A DNA stretch of 64,000 nucleotides from Kineococcus mangrovi (GCF_041320705.1 NZ_JBGGTQ010000012.1:1-64000), one strand, 5' to 3'. Positions 34,593 to 43,566 are shown, numbered from the stretch's first letter. Translations and numbers: made by a program. The notes: generated by a model not told the origin, from the sequence alone.

Positions 34593-35180
34593 GTGCCCGT
34601 CGTCGGCCACGTGCCGGGACGAACGGGGCGGCCCCCGATGCTCCCGCGGTCGAGGAGAGGTCAACGCGCCCCGTCGACGACCTGCCGCGCCGCGTTCGGG
34701 TTCACCTGGGTGTTCCGCTGGTTCATCGGCGCGCTCGGCCAGGGGCTGTCGGTGTTCTCCCGCGTGCAGGAGGTCAGCCAGTTCCGCCTCGACGGGGGTG
34801 ACGTGTCGCACGCGTTCGGTGCGGGCGTGGCCGCGAACTGGACGTACTGGACCGAGCACTCCGTCACGGCCGTCCCCGTCGTGGTCGCCTCGGCCGCGCT
34901 GCTCGTCGTCCTCCTCGGTCTCACCGTGGTCCGGCACGGGGCGAGCGGTCTCGCGGCGTTCGCGGCGTTCGCGGCGATCGGCCTGCCCGCGCTCGTCGTG
35001 CCGGCCTGGTACTGCGTGCTGAGCAACCACTCCCAGATCCACGCCTTCTTCGTGTACCGCAGCCTGCCCGCGGCGGTCGGGGTGCTGCTGCTGGCGGGGG
35101 TCGTCGTGAGCGGCCGGAGGTCACCGGTGCGGGCGTCCGAGGACCCGCGGACGGCAGGAGACCTCCTGCGGCACGGGTGA
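34593..35180 (+). pseudogene. C-terminal fragment of a multi-pass membrane protein
   Basis: A frame of 195 residues whose first 35 are low-complexity. The rest looks like the C-terminal part of a larger actinobacterial membrane protein: a segment FTWVFRWFIGALGQG, a soluble loop, two to four hydrophobic helices and the SNHSQIHAFFVYRSLP motif. The expected earlier helices are absent and no start has proper ribosome-binding-site spacing (GGAGGAGG is only two bases from the GTG). I read it as an N-terminally truncated remnant; a short real membrane protein is possible. Confidence 0.5.
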
Positions 35181-35286
35181 ACCCCGGGGCGGTGCGAGCC
35201 GCCCGGGCCGTGGGACCCCTCGTTCCTCACGCGCGGCGCACAGGTCCGTGCCAGGCTGCAACCCGCCGCCGACCCGAGGAGACCAC

Positions 35287-36243
35287 GTGCACCACCGCCG
35301 CCTGCTCACCGCCCTCGCCGCGGCCACCGTCCTGGCCCTGGCCGCCGCCCCGGCCGCCCAGGCCGCCGACGGGCGCCTCGCCGGCGCCGACCGCTACGAG
35401 ACGGCCGTGGCCGTCTCCCGCGCCTTCGAGGGCTCGCGGTACGCGCCCGTCTTCCTGGCCACGGGGGAGAACTTCCCCGACGCGCTCGCCGCCGCGGCGG
35501 CCGCGGGCGCCGACCAGAGCCGGGTCCTGCTCACCGGCCGGTACGCGCTGCCGCAGTCCACCCTCGACGAGCTCGCGGCCCGCCAGCCGTTCGGCGTCTA
35601 CATCGTCGGCGGTACCCCCTCGGTCAGCACCGAGGTCGAGACGGCCCTGGAGCGGCTGGGGTACTCAGTCCTGCGCCTGGACGGGGAGGACCGCTACGAC
35701 ACCTCGGCCGTCGTCGCGCAGATCCTCTTCGACGACCCCGACACCGTCTTCCTCGCCACCGGCGAGAACTTCCCCGATGCCCTGTCCGGGGCGGCGGCCG
35801 CCGGGAGCGTCGGCGCGCCCGTGCTGCTCGTGCGCCCCGACGGCCTGCCCGACCCGATCCGCTCCGCCCTCACCGACGACTTCCTGCCCCTGGAGCCGAG
35901 CCGCTTCATCGTCCTCGGCGACGAGAGGGCCGTCTCGAACGTCGTCCTCGACCAGATCAGGGCGCTCGGGTTCCAGGGGGCGACGTTCGAGCGGCTCGCC
36001 GGCGCGGACCGCTACGCGACGTCGGTGGCGGTGGGGCGCCGGTTCTTCCCCACCAGCACGCACGTCGTGCTCGCCGTCGGCGACGACTTCCCCGACGCCC
36101 TCGCCGCGGGCCCCTTCGCCGCCGCGACCGGGGCGCCGCTGCTGCTGACGCAGCGGACGACGACGCCCGCGGCGACGCAGGTCGAGCTGGACCGGCGGCA
36201 GCCGTCCGACCGCTTCTTCGTGGGGGCGGCGCAGCCGAACTGA
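35287..36243 (+). CDS. Compact secreted three-module CWB2 protein
   Basis: A 318-residue exported protein with a signal peptide ending AAQA-A at about residue 27, then three CWB2 modules and nothing else (RLAGADRYETAV, RLDGEDRYDTSA and RLAGADRYATSV starts; repeated ATGENFPDAL). It lacks the long beta-rich extensions of the two large CWB2 proteins, so it may be a wall-bound competitor, anchor or enzyme partner. It is more divergent from those two than they are from each other. The GTG follows CCGAGGAG with good spacing. Confidence 0.88.
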   Translation: MHHRRLLTALAAATVLALAAAPAAQAADGRLAGADRYETAVAVSRAFEGSRYAPVFLATGENFPDALAAAAAAGADQSRVLLTGRYALPQSTLDELAARQPFGVYIVGGTPSVSTEVETALERLGYSVLRLDGEDRYDTSAVVAQILFDDPDTVFLATGENFPDALSGAAAAGSVGAPVLLVRPDGLPDPIRSALTDDFLPLEPSRFIVLGDERAVSNVVLDQIRALGFQGATFERLAGADRYATSVAVGRRFFPTSTHVVLAVGDDFPDALAAGPFAAATGAPLLLTQRTTTPAATQVELDRRQPSDRFFVGAAQPN

Positions 36244-36334
36244 CTCCTCGCCAGGGTCGGCGCGCCAGGCAGCACGAGTGGAAGTGCGGTCCCCGCCCCG
36301 CCCCGCCTCGGCGTCCAGCGGGTTTCGAGGCCGC

Positions 36335-37765
36335 TCAGGCGACCGGCGGCCCCGGTACGGCCCGCCGGACCACCCGCGCCACGAGACGTTCCAGCGGTCC
36401 CCGCCCCAGCACCCGCGCCCAGACGGTGCACAGCACCAGCGCGACCGCGGCGAACACGTACCACTCCGTCCACGACACCCCGGTCGACACCCCGGTCCCG
36501 CTGCCGGGCCACCCGGAGGGGGCGAACTCCTCCCCGGCGCCGACGACCCCGAGGACGGCGAGCGCGACGAGGTGCCCGCAGTACGCGGTGAGCGGCATCG
36601 ACCCCACGGCCGTCAGCGGGCGCACGATCCAGTGCAGTCGACCGAGCGACCGGACCAGGCCCAGGCAGGCGGCGACCACCGTCAGGGCCACGCCCCCGGA
36701 ACCCACGACCTCGAACGTCGTGCTGGTGTGCGGGGAACTGGTGGTGAACGTCCACAGGTCCAGGTCGCCGCGCACCGCTGCCCAGTCGGCGGCCCACAGG
36801 TCCCCGGACGTCAGGCCAGCGGGGGTCAGGTCCTCGGGCGCCACGACGGAGGGGTCCTCACCCGGTGCGAGACCGGGAAGCGATCCGTAGCAGGACCAGC
36901 CGATCGACGGAGCGCCCGAGCACGCCACGCCGTCCGGATCGACCCGGTCCCCGGGGAGTTCCGTGGACCCGTCCCCGGAACCGAGGTACAGGCTCGACTC
37001 GTAGGGTCCCGACCCGGACCCGCCGGTGCCGGGTGTCCCCGCCGCCGGGGCGAGGAGCCAGGACCCACCGTACCCGGCCACCGCCAGCAGGACCCCGCTC
37101 AGCGCCAGTCCCGTCCTGACGCGGGCACGGGTCAGGTCCAGCCGGCCCACGCCGAGACCGGCGACGACGAACGCCGACCACACCAGCGCCGGGTAGGTCC
37201 CGGACACGGTGAGCTGACCGAGCACCCCGCCGCTGCCCAGCAACCCCTCCGACTGCAGGGCCACCAGCACCGCGCGGGCCGGCGGCGTGAGCACGGCCAG
37301 GCCGGCGGCCAGCAGGAACAGCCGCCGCGCCCGCCAGTGCAGCACCACCACCGAGGCGGCCAGGAGGAGGCCGTAGAACTCCAGGATCACCGCGACGTCC
37401 GTCACGAGGAACTGCACGAGCCCGCCCAGGACGAGCAGGCAGGCGGCGCGGACCAGGACACGCCGGCGGGCCGTCGCCAGCGCCGCACCCCGCGGCGGGG
37501 TGGTGCGCCCGCTCACCAGGGCGAGGGAGACCCCGGCCAGGGTGGCGAACAGGATCGCCGAACGCCCGTTGACGACACCGGCCCAGGTGGTGGGGTCGCC
37601 GAGGGTGAGGTCCGGGGGCATCGCCGTGTGGGCGGCGAACATGCCCAGCACCGCGAGGCCCCGGGCGAGGTCGACGCCGTGCAGGCGTGGGGCCCGGGGG
37701 TGGAGGGCGGTGCGGGACGCGGGGTCGGCGTCGGGGGCCGGCGCAGCGTCGGTTCTCTCGAGCAC
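36335..37765 (-). CDS. Polytopic membrane protein, DUF1624/heparan N-acetyltransferase-like
   Basis: A 476-residue protein with about ten transmembrane helices. The N-terminal GVDLARGLAVLGMFAAHTA resembles the DUF1624/DUF418 and HGSNAT-type acyltransferase families, in which a conserved Asp-Arg near the first helix and a His in an early helix are typical. A large polar loop of about 100 residues (including SCYGSLPG) lies between helices 7 and 8 and is probably extracytoplasmic. It may acylate a cell-envelope sugar, but the substrate is unknown. The GTG start has a weak ribosome-binding site. Confidence 0.75.
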   Translation of the reverse strand: MLERTDAAPAPDADPASRTALHPRAPRLHGVDLARGLAVLGMFAAHTAMPPDLTLGDPTTWAGVVNGRSAILFATLAGVSLALVSGRTTPPRGAALATARRRVLVRAACLLVLGGLVQFLVTDVAVILEFYGLLLAASVVVLHWRARRLFLLAAGLAVLTPPARAVLVALQSEGLLGSGGVLGQLTVSGTYPALVWSAFVVAGLGVGRLDLTRARVRTGLALSGVLLAVAGYGGSWLLAPAAGTPGTGGSGSGPYESSLYLGSGDGSTELPGDRVDPDGVACSGAPSIGWSCYGSLPGLAPGEDPSVVAPEDLTPAGLTSGDLWAADWAAVRGDLDLWTFTTSSPHTSTTFEVVGSGGVALTVVAACLGLVRSLGRLHWIVRPLTAVGSMPLTAYCGHLVALAVLGVVGAGEEFAPSGWPGSGTGVSTGVSWTEWYVFAAVALVLCTVWARVLGRGPLERLVARVVRRAVPGPPVA

Positions 37766-37896
37766 CCCACGACGTTACGGACCTCCGGGCCCCGTCCGCG
37801 TCCGCCGCCCGGGGGGTGTGCGACCGGTCCGGCCCCGTCGCACGGCGGGGGCGACCCGTCACGCGGACGGGCGAGCACCACCCTGGCCCGCAGACG

Positions 37897-38955
37897 TCAG
37901 GGCTGCACGAGCACCCGCACCGGGTTCCCGTCCCGTTCGTGCAGCTGGCGGATCCCCTCCTGCACGTCCTCCAGCGGCACGACGGCGCTGACGGACCGGG
38001 ACAGGTCGAGCCGGCCGGCCGCGAGCAGCCGCGCGAGGGTCCCGATGTCGGAGTTCTCGTACCCGAGGTGGCCCAGGGCCTGCTTGCGGGACAGGTTGAA
38101 CGCCAGCGACGTGCCGAGCGAGATCTCCTGCCCGGACAGCCCGACGCCGACGACGCGACCGCGCGGGGCGAGCATCGCCAGCCCCTGCTCGAACGTGGCC
38201 TTCAGCCCGACGGCGTCGAACGCGACGTCGAGGAGGTGCCCCTCGGTGGCCGCGGTGATCTTCTCGCGCAGCTCGGGGTCGGCCGGGTCGAGGGCGAGGT
38301 CGGCGCCGACGGCGAGGGCGCGCTCGCGCACCGCGGGGTCGAGGTCGACGGCGATGACCGGCACCGCGCCGACGAGCCGGGCCAGCTGCACGAGGTGCGT
38401 CCCGACCCCGCCGACGCCCCAGACGCCCACGGCCTCACCGGGGCGGACGGCCGCGGTGTGGACGACGGCGCCGAAGGGGGTGGAGACGGCGTCGGCGAGC
38501 AGGGCGGCCTGGTCCAGCGGGACCCCGTCGGGCACGCGGGTCAGCCCGCCGGCCTGGGCGATCGTGTACTCCGCCCACGCGCCGTCGTAGGCGAAGGCCA
38601 TGAGCATCACGTCGTCGCAGTGCACGAGGTCACCGCGGCGGCAGCGTTCGCACCGCAGGCAGGGGCGCCCGGCGGCCGGGACGACGCGGTCCCCGACGGC
38701 CCAGCCGGTGACGCCCGCACCGAGCGCGGCGATCGTCCCGGACGCCTCGTGCCCCTGGGTGATGGTCTCCGGGCCGCGGGGGTCGGTGAAGCTGCCGTCG
38801 AGCAGGCCGAGGTCGGAGTGGCAGATCCCGCAGTAGGCGACGTCGATGAGGACCTCACCCGGGCCCGGCCGGGGGACGGGGACCTCCTCGACCGTCATCG
38901 TCCTCGTCGGGACGTGCAGGCGCTGGGCGCGCATCGTCGTGGGCACAGTGGTCAC
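37897..38955 (-). CDS. Zinc-dependent alcohol dehydrogenase
   Basis: A 352-residue medium-chain alcohol dehydrogenase. Catalytic zinc ligands are in YCGICHSD and QGHEASG, structural zinc cysteines in CLRCERCRRGDLVHC and the coenzyme motif in GVGGVGTHLVQLA. Asp in VIAVDLDP suggests NAD preference. The GTG overlaps the TGA of the hydrolase gene upstream (GTGA) and has GGAGG at ideal distance. As the third gene of the monooxygenase operon it would oxidise the alcohol released by ester hydrolysis. Confidence 0.92.
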   Translation of the reverse strand: MTTVPTTMRAQRLHVPTRTMTVEEVPVPRPGPGEVLIDVAYCGICHSDLGLLDGSFTDPRGPETITQGHEASGTIAALGAGVTGWAVGDRVVPAAGRPCLRCERCRRGDLVHCDDVMLMAFAYDGAWAEYTIAQAGGLTRVPDGVPLDQAALLADAVSTPFGAVVHTAAVRPGEAVGVWGVGGVGTHLVQLARLVGAVPVIAVDLDPAVRERALAVGADLALDPADPELREKITAATEGHLLDVAFDAVGLKATFEQGLAMLAPRGRVVGVGLSGQEISLGTSLAFNLSRKQALGHLGYENSDIGTLARLLAAGRLDLSRSVSAVVPLEDVQEGIRQLHERDGNPVRVLVQP

Positions 38956-39806
38956 GGGTTTCCTCCAACGGTGGTCCAGAACTCCTGGAGCAGCTCCGCG
39001 AACTCGGCGGGCCGCTCGATCTGCGGCATGTGGCCGGTGGCGGGGAACAGGTGGGTCCGCGCGTGCGGGAGTTCCCGGCGGGCGGCGTCGAGGTGGGTGG
39101 CGGGCAGGATCCGGTCCTGCGCACCCCACACGACGAGGGTGGGGACGGGGGTGGCGCGGGCTGCGCGCAGCAGGTCGCGCCGCCAGCGCCGCCGCACCCC
39201 GAGCGGGGTCCCGAGCGAGCGGGCGGTCTGGCGCATGACGCGGGCACCGTGCGGGCGCCGGCTCAGCGCCTCGGCCCGCGCGACCCGTTCGGCGGTGACG
39301 AGGCCGGCGTCGTGGAACACGGCCCGCAGCGTGCGCCGGGAGGCCTCCGTGCCGGGTTCCAGCAGGCGCCGGGACAGCAGCGGCACGGTGATCGCGCGCA
39401 GCGCCACGGTCACGTCGCGGCCGAAACCCGCCGGGTCGGCGAGGGTGAGGCTGCGCACGCGCCCGGGGTGGTCGACCGCGAACCGCAGGGCGACGGCCCC
39501 GCCGAGGGAGTTCCCGACGACGTGCGCGGGTTCGGTGATCCCCACCGCGTCGGCGAAGGCCGCGACGAAGGCGCCCAGCCGCGCGACGGTGGCCGGGACC
39601 GGCATCGGGTCGCTGCCGCCGAACCCGGCGAGGTCGACGGCCCAGCAGCGGTACCGCCCGGACAGCAGTTCCACCTGCTCGTCGAAGTCCTCCAGGCTGC
39701 AGCCGATCCCGTGCAGGAGCAGGACCGGGTCGCCCTCGCCACGGGTGCGGTACCGGACGCGCATCCCGTTGCCCAGCAGGGTGGTCCGCGGTGCGGTGAG
39801 GGTCAC
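38952..39806 (-). CDS. Alpha/beta hydrolase (esterase) of the monooxygenase operon
   Basis: A 284-residue alpha/beta-hydrolase. HGIGCSLEDF gives the oxyanion region, GNSLGG the nucleophile Ser, VVWGAQDRILP the Asp and ATGHMPQ the His. The GTG start overlaps the stop of the monooxygenase gene, and its stop overlaps the dehydrogenase start, so the three are translationally coupled. In that context it most likely hydrolyses the ester or lactone formed by the Baeyer-Villiger enzyme. Confidence 0.9.
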   Translation of the reverse strand: MTLTAPRTTLLGNGMRVRYRTRGEGDPVLLLHGIGCSLEDFDEQVELLSGRYRCWAVDLAGFGGSDPMPVPATVARLGAFVAAFADAVGITEPAHVVGNSLGGAVALRFAVDHPGRVRSLTLADPAGFGRDVTVALRAITVPLLSRRLLEPGTEASRRTLRAVFHDAGLVTAERVARAEALSRRPHGARVMRQTARSLGTPLGVRRRWRRDLLRAARATPVPTLVVWGAQDRILPATHLDAARRELPHARTHLFPATGHMPQIERPAEFAELLQEFWTTVGGNP

Positions 39807-41290
39807 GAGAACTCCAGGGCGCGGTCGTCGACGCGGCGGTGCTTCAGCGTCCACCGGTCGGCCGGGTAGTTCTGCCGCAACCGCCACGGGCTCGCGGCGC
39901 CCTGCTGCGGGAGGCGCCCCGCGGCCCGTCGGACGTACCCGGAGTCGAGGTCGATGAGCGGGCGGCGGGCGGGGTCGGTGGGGGTGCCCGGTCGCACGAC
40001 GCGGTGGCCGCGGCGGTCCATGAGGTCCAGCAACCGGCACACGTGCTCGGTCACGAGGTCGACCTTCAGCGTCCACGACGCGTTCGTGTACCCGAGGGCG
40101 AAGGCGAAGTTCGGCACCCGGGACAGCATCATCCCCCGGTACACCACCGACTGCGCGGGGTCGATCCGCTCCCCGTCGACCGCGAGGTCCATCCCGCCGA
40201 GGAACAGCAGGTCCAGACCGGTGGCGGTGACGACGACGTCGGCGTCCAGTTCCGCGCCGGACGTCAGCCGGATCCCGCGGGGGGTGAACGTGTCGATCCC
40301 GTCGGTGACCACCGAGGCCGTCCCCGAGCGCAGCGCGCGGAACAGGTCGCCGTCGGGGACGAAGCAGACGCGCTGGTCCCACGGGTCGTAGCGCGGGGTG
40401 AAGTGGCGGTCGACGTCGAAGTCCGCCGGCAGCTTCTCGGCCACCTTCCCGCGCAACCAGGCGCGGGCGGCCCGCGGGCGGCGCCGGCTGAACTGGTAGC
40501 TGGCGGTGGCCAGGGCGACGTGCTTGGCCCGCACGAGCGGGTAGGCGATCCTCTCGGGGACCTTCCCGCGCAACCGGTCCGCGAGGTGGTCGCGGGAGGA
40601 CAGGCCCAGCACCCAGGTGGGGGAGCGCTGCAGCATCGTCACGTGGGCGGCGTCGCGGGCGAGGTTCGGGACGAGGGTGACGGCGGTGGCGCCGCTGCCG
40701 ATGACGACGACCCGCTGCCCGCTCGTGTCGAGGTCGGCGGGCCAGTGCTGCGGGTGGACGACGCGGCCCCCGGCGGCGGTGAACTCCCCGACCCCGGCGA
40801 ACTCGGGGGTGAAACCGCGGTCGTAGCGGTAGTACCCGGTGCAGCTCAGGAGGAACCCGCAGGTGAGGGTGGCCCGTTCGGTGCCGCCGCCCGCGGCGGG
40901 GCGCTCGACGACGACCGTCCAGCGGGCCGTCGCGGTCGAGAACCGCGCGGAGACGACGCGGTGGTGGAACCGGGTGCGCTCGTCCACGCCGAACTCGCGC
41001 GCGGTGTCCCGCACGTACCGCCGGATCGAGGCGCCGTCGGCGATGGCCTCGCCGCCGCGCCAGGGCCGGAACGAGTAGCCCAGGGTGAACATGTCCGAGT
41101 CCGAGCGGACGCCGGGGTAGCGGAACAGGTCCCACGTGCCGCCGGTGGCGCCGCGGGCCTCCAGGACGGCGAACGTCGTCCCGGGCCGGCGCCGCACGAG
41201 CTGGCACGCGGCGCCGACGCCGGACAGGCCGGCTCCCACCACGAGGACGTCGAGGTGCTCGGTCGTCGTGTCGCTGTCCACGACGACCAC
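39803..41290 (-). CDS. ethA: EthA-like Baeyer-Villiger flavin monooxygenase
   Basis: A 495-residue flavoprotein that inserts oxygen next to a ketone using FAD, NADPH and O2. The FAD motif VVGAGLSGVG, GGTWDLFRYPGVRSDSDM, the HPQHWP part of the BVMO fingerprint (with a three-residue insertion before it), and NADPH-binding VIGSGATAVTL are present. Similarity to mycobacterial EthA, the activator of ethionamide, runs along the whole length, including YTNASWTLK and PWRLRQNY. It diverges from an EthR-like gene exactly as in mycobacteria. The GTG start at 41290 could instead be the fourth codon. Confidence 0.93.
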   Translation of the reverse strand: MVVVDSDTTTEHLDVLVVGAGLSGVGAACQLVRRRPGTTFAVLEARGATGGTWDLFRYPGVRSDSDMFTLGYSFRPWRGGEAIADGASIRRYVRDTAREFGVDERTRFHHRVVSARFSTATARWTVVVERPAAGGGTERATLTCGFLLSCTGYYRYDRGFTPEFAGVGEFTAAGGRVVHPQHWPADLDTSGQRVVVIGSGATAVTLVPNLARDAAHVTMLQRSPTWVLGLSSRDHLADRLRGKVPERIAYPLVRAKHVALATASYQFSRRRPRAARAWLRGKVAEKLPADFDVDRHFTPRYDPWDQRVCFVPDGDLFRALRSGTASVVTDGIDTFTPRGIRLTSGAELDADVVVTATGLDLLFLGGMDLAVDGERIDPAQSVVYRGMMLSRVPNFAFALGYTNASWTLKVDLVTEHVCRLLDLMDRRGHRVVRPGTPTDPARRPLIDLDSGYVRRAAGRLPQQGAASPWRLRQNYPADRWTLKHRRVDDRALEFS

Positions 41291-41328
41291 TGTTCAACGC
41301 GGTGTCGACTCTGTCAACAGGGTGTCGA
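41291..41328. promoter_or_regulatory. Divergent ethA/ethR promoter-operator with direct repeats
   Basis: Two direct repeats, TGTTCAACGCGGTGTCGA (41291-41308) and TGTCAACAGGGTGTCGA (41312-41328), lie between the divergent genes. The second contains the reverse of TTGACA, a -35 hexamer reading toward ethA; the -10 is not clear. Tandem repeats are known for EthR, which binds its operator as several dimers, so this is the likely binding region. Confidence 0.6.
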
Positions 41329-41358
41329 GAGACGCGTCCCCGCACTACAGTCGACCCG

Positions 41359-41997
41359 GTGAGCGAGTCGACCGCCGCCGCCCGGGGGCGCCGCGCGTCC
41401 CGTCCCCGCGGGGACGACCGCGAGCGCGCGATCCTCGACACCGCCGAGCGCCTGCTGGGCGAGCGGTCCTACGCCGACACCTCCGTCGACGACCTCGCCC
41501 GCGGCGCCGGCCTGTCCCGCCCCGCGTTCTACTTCTACTTCCCGTCCAAGGAGGCGGTCCTGCTCGCCCTGCTGGACCGCGTCGTCGCCGAGGCCCGCAC
41601 CCGGCGCGACGAGGCCGTGCACGCCTCCCCGGCCGGTGCCGAGGACCGCTGGCGCCAGGTCATCGGCGCCATCGCGCAACCCTTCCGCTCGCACCTGGCC
41701 GTGACGCTCGCCGCCGCCGAGGCCGGTGCGACCAGCGCCGCCGTGCGCGAGGTGTGGAACGGGGTCATGGAGCGGTTCGTCTCCGAGACCGCCGCCGAGA
41801 TCGAGGCCGAGCGCGCCCGCGGCAGCGCCCCCGACGGACCACCGGCCCGGGACCTGGCCGTGGCGCTGAACTGGATGAACGAGCGCGTCCTGCACTCGGC
41901 CTTCGCCGGGCAGCGGCCCGGGATCGCGGCCGACGACGCGGTCGAGGTGCTGCTGACGGTGTGGTTGCGGACGATCTACGGCGGGTCCGCCCCCTGA
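41359..41997 (+). CDS. ethR: EthR-like TetR-family repressor
   Basis: A 212-residue TetR repressor expected to control the divergent monooxygenase operon. The N-terminal HTH (GDDRERAILDTAERLL, SVDDLARGAGLSRPAFYFYF, PSKEAVLLALLDRVV) and the ligand domain (MNERVLHSAFAGQ, ending WLRTIYG) match mycobacterial EthR closely from memory, including length. Ligands of EthR-type proteins bind a hydrophobic tunnel; the natural ligand here is unknown. The GTG at 41359 is chosen because it starts near the usual EthR N-terminus. Confidence 0.92.
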   Translation: MSESTAAARGRRASRPRGDDRERAILDTAERLLGERSYADTSVDDLARGAGLSRPAFYFYFPSKEAVLLALLDRVVAEARTRRDEAVHASPAGAEDRWRQVIGAIAQPFRSHLAVTLAAAEAGATSAAVREVWNGVMERFVSETAAEIEAERARGSAPDGPPARDLAVALNWMNERVLHSAFAGQRPGIAADDAVEVLLTVWLRTIYGGSAP

Positions 41998-42133
41998 CGC
42001 CCCACCGCGGTGGTGCACCGGGCGGCGTGCTGGACTAGCGTTGGCCCATGGACGCCGAACGCCGCTTGTCCTGCGAGCCCCCGGCTCCGGAGGGCACCGT
42101 CCCGTCGACCGCCCCGCACGTGGGGGTGGGCCG

Positions 42134-42427
42134 GTGAGCGGACCCACGACCGAGGACGCCACCGCGGCCGACATCGCCGCCGAGTACGCCGAGGCCCGCG
42201 AGCGCGTCGCCGAGTTCCGGCGCGACGCCCAGGAGGACCCGGCCTCGGCCATCTACCCCCACGCCGACGAGACCGACGTCGACCTGACCGCCGTCGTCGA
42301 CGGTGTCCTGCGCAAACCCCTCGTGGTGACGCGGGGAGGTGAGGAGGCCGCGGTGATCGTCTCGGTGGACTTCTTCAACCGCGCCCACGCGGCGGTGGAA
42401 CTCCTCGAGGACGACGCGACGGAGTAG
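42134..42427 (+). CDS. Small acidic protein with Phd/YefM-like segment
   Basis: A 97-residue acidic protein. The C-terminal half (AVVDGVLRKPLVVTRGGEEAAVIVSVDFF) resembles the beta-strand part of Phd/YefM antitoxins, but the N-terminal half is an Ala/Glu-rich helix and no toxin gene follows. It could be a solitary antitoxin relative or an unrelated small protein. The GTG at 42134 follows a G-rich stretch; an upstream in-frame start would add low-complexity sequence. A hairpin terminator follows. Confidence 0.55.
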   Translation: MSGPTTEDATAADIAAEYAEARERVAEFRRDAQEDPASAIYPHADETDVDLTAVVDGVLRKPLVVTRGGEEAAVIVSVDFFNRAHAAVELLEDDATE

Positions 42428-42441
42428 CGGCCCCGGCCGCC

Positions 42442-42465
42442 CGGCGGAGGTGCGGTCCTCCGCCG
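42442..42465 (+). terminator. Terminator hairpin after the Phd-like gene
   Basis: CGGCGGAGG (42442-42450) and CCTCCGCCG (42457-42465) pair perfectly around a six-base loop, 14 bases after the stop. A smaller CTGATT...AATCAG inverted repeat follows at 42469-42487 and may be an operator for the next gene. Confidence 0.65.
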
Positions 42466-42525
42466 CGCCTGATTGAGTGTGAAATCAGCAGGTCGGCGCC
42501 CGTCCGGCCGCGGGGGGGAGCAGGG

Positions 42526-43566
42526 GTGTCCAGCACGGGAGGCAGCGGAGGCGGCAAGGGGTACGTCAACCCGACGGGGGACTTCCGCCGGGACCAGCGC
42601 TACCTGGAGACCCGCATCACCGCCGACGGCCGGGACGGCTACCCCGTCGAGGCGGGCCGGTACCGCCTGGTCGTGAGCCGCGCCTGCCCCTGGGCGAACC
42701 GGGCGATCGTCGTGCGCCGCCTGCTCGGCCTCGAGGACGCGCTGTCGATGGGGATCTGCGGTCCGACCCACGACGAGCGGTCCTGGACGTTCGACCTCGA
42801 CCCCGACGGCCGGGACCCGGTGCTCGGCATCGAGCGGTTGCAGGAGGCCTTCTTCGCTCGCGTCCCCGACTACGACCGCGGCATCACCGTCCCCGCGATC
42901 GTCGACGTCCCGACGGGTCGGGTCGTCACCAACGACTTCGCGCAGATGACGATCGACCTGTCGCTGGAGTGGACGGCGTTCCACCGCGAGGGGGCTCCGC
43001 AGCTGTACCCCGAGCACCTGCGCGAGGAGATCGACGCGGTGAACCGCGACGTGTTCCGGGACGTCAACAACGGCGTCTACCGCGCGGGTTTCGCCGGGAC
43101 GCAGGACGCGTACGAGAAGGCGTTCGACCGGTTGTTCGGCCGCCTCGACGCGCTGTCGGAGCGGTTGTCCACCCAGCGCTACCTGGTGGGGGACACCATC
43201 ACCGAGGCCGACGTCCGGTTGTTCACCACCCTGGCGCGGTTCGACCCCGTCTACCACGGGCACTTCAAGTGCAACCGCCAGGAGCTGGCGGAGATGCCGG
43301 TGCTGTCGGCCTACTTCCGCGACCTGTACCAAACCCCGGGGTTCGGGGACACGATCGACGTCGAGCACATCAAGGCGCACTACTACGTCGTGCACCGCGA
43401 CATCAACCCCACCGGCATCGTGCCCGCCGGCCCGGACCTGTCCGGCTGGCTGGAACCGCACGGGCGCGAGGAGCTCGGCGGCCGGCCGTTCGGCGACGGG
43501 ACCCCGCCGCCCCCGCCGGTCCCCGCCGAGGTGGTGCCCGCCGACCACGCGCCGCGGGCGGCCTGA
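42526..43566 (+). CDS. Glutathionyl-hydroquinone reductase-like / Xi-class GST-fold protein
   Basis: A 346-residue protein of the YqjG/GS-HQR (Xi-class) group. The thioredoxin-fold domain carries the catalytic Cys in SRACPWANRAIVVRRLLGL, and the C-terminal all-helical domain ends with YYVVHRDINPTGIVP, both characteristic. Related enzymes reduce glutathionyl-hydroquinones. Actinobacteria use mycothiol, so a mycothiol-linked role in quinone detoxification is likely. It has a Pro-rich tail of about 30 residues. The GTG follows GGGGGGGAG. Downstream an IS982-type element interrupts the intergenic region. Confidence 0.9.
   Translation: MSSTGGSGGGKGYVNPTGDFRRDQRYLETRITADGRDGYPVEAGRYRLVVSRACPWANRAIVVRRLLGLEDALSMGICGPTHDERSWTFDLDPDGRDPVLGIERLQEAFFARVPDYDRGITVPAIVDVPTGRVVTNDFAQMTIDLSLEWTAFHREGAPQLYPEHLREEIDAVNRDVFRDVNNGVYRAGFAGTQDAYEKAFDRLFGRLDALSERLSTQRYLVGDTITEADVRLFTTLARFDPVYHGHFKCNRQELAEMPVLSAYFRDLYQTPGFGDTIDVEHIKAHYYVVHRDINPTGIVPAGPDLSGWLEPHGREELGGRPFGDGTPPPPPVPAEVVPADHAPRAA

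Noticed and set aside
42134-42427. Toxin-antitoxin pair around the Phd-like gene
   Set aside because: No toxin-like reading frame is adjacent; the next gene is a GST-fold enzyme behind a terminator.
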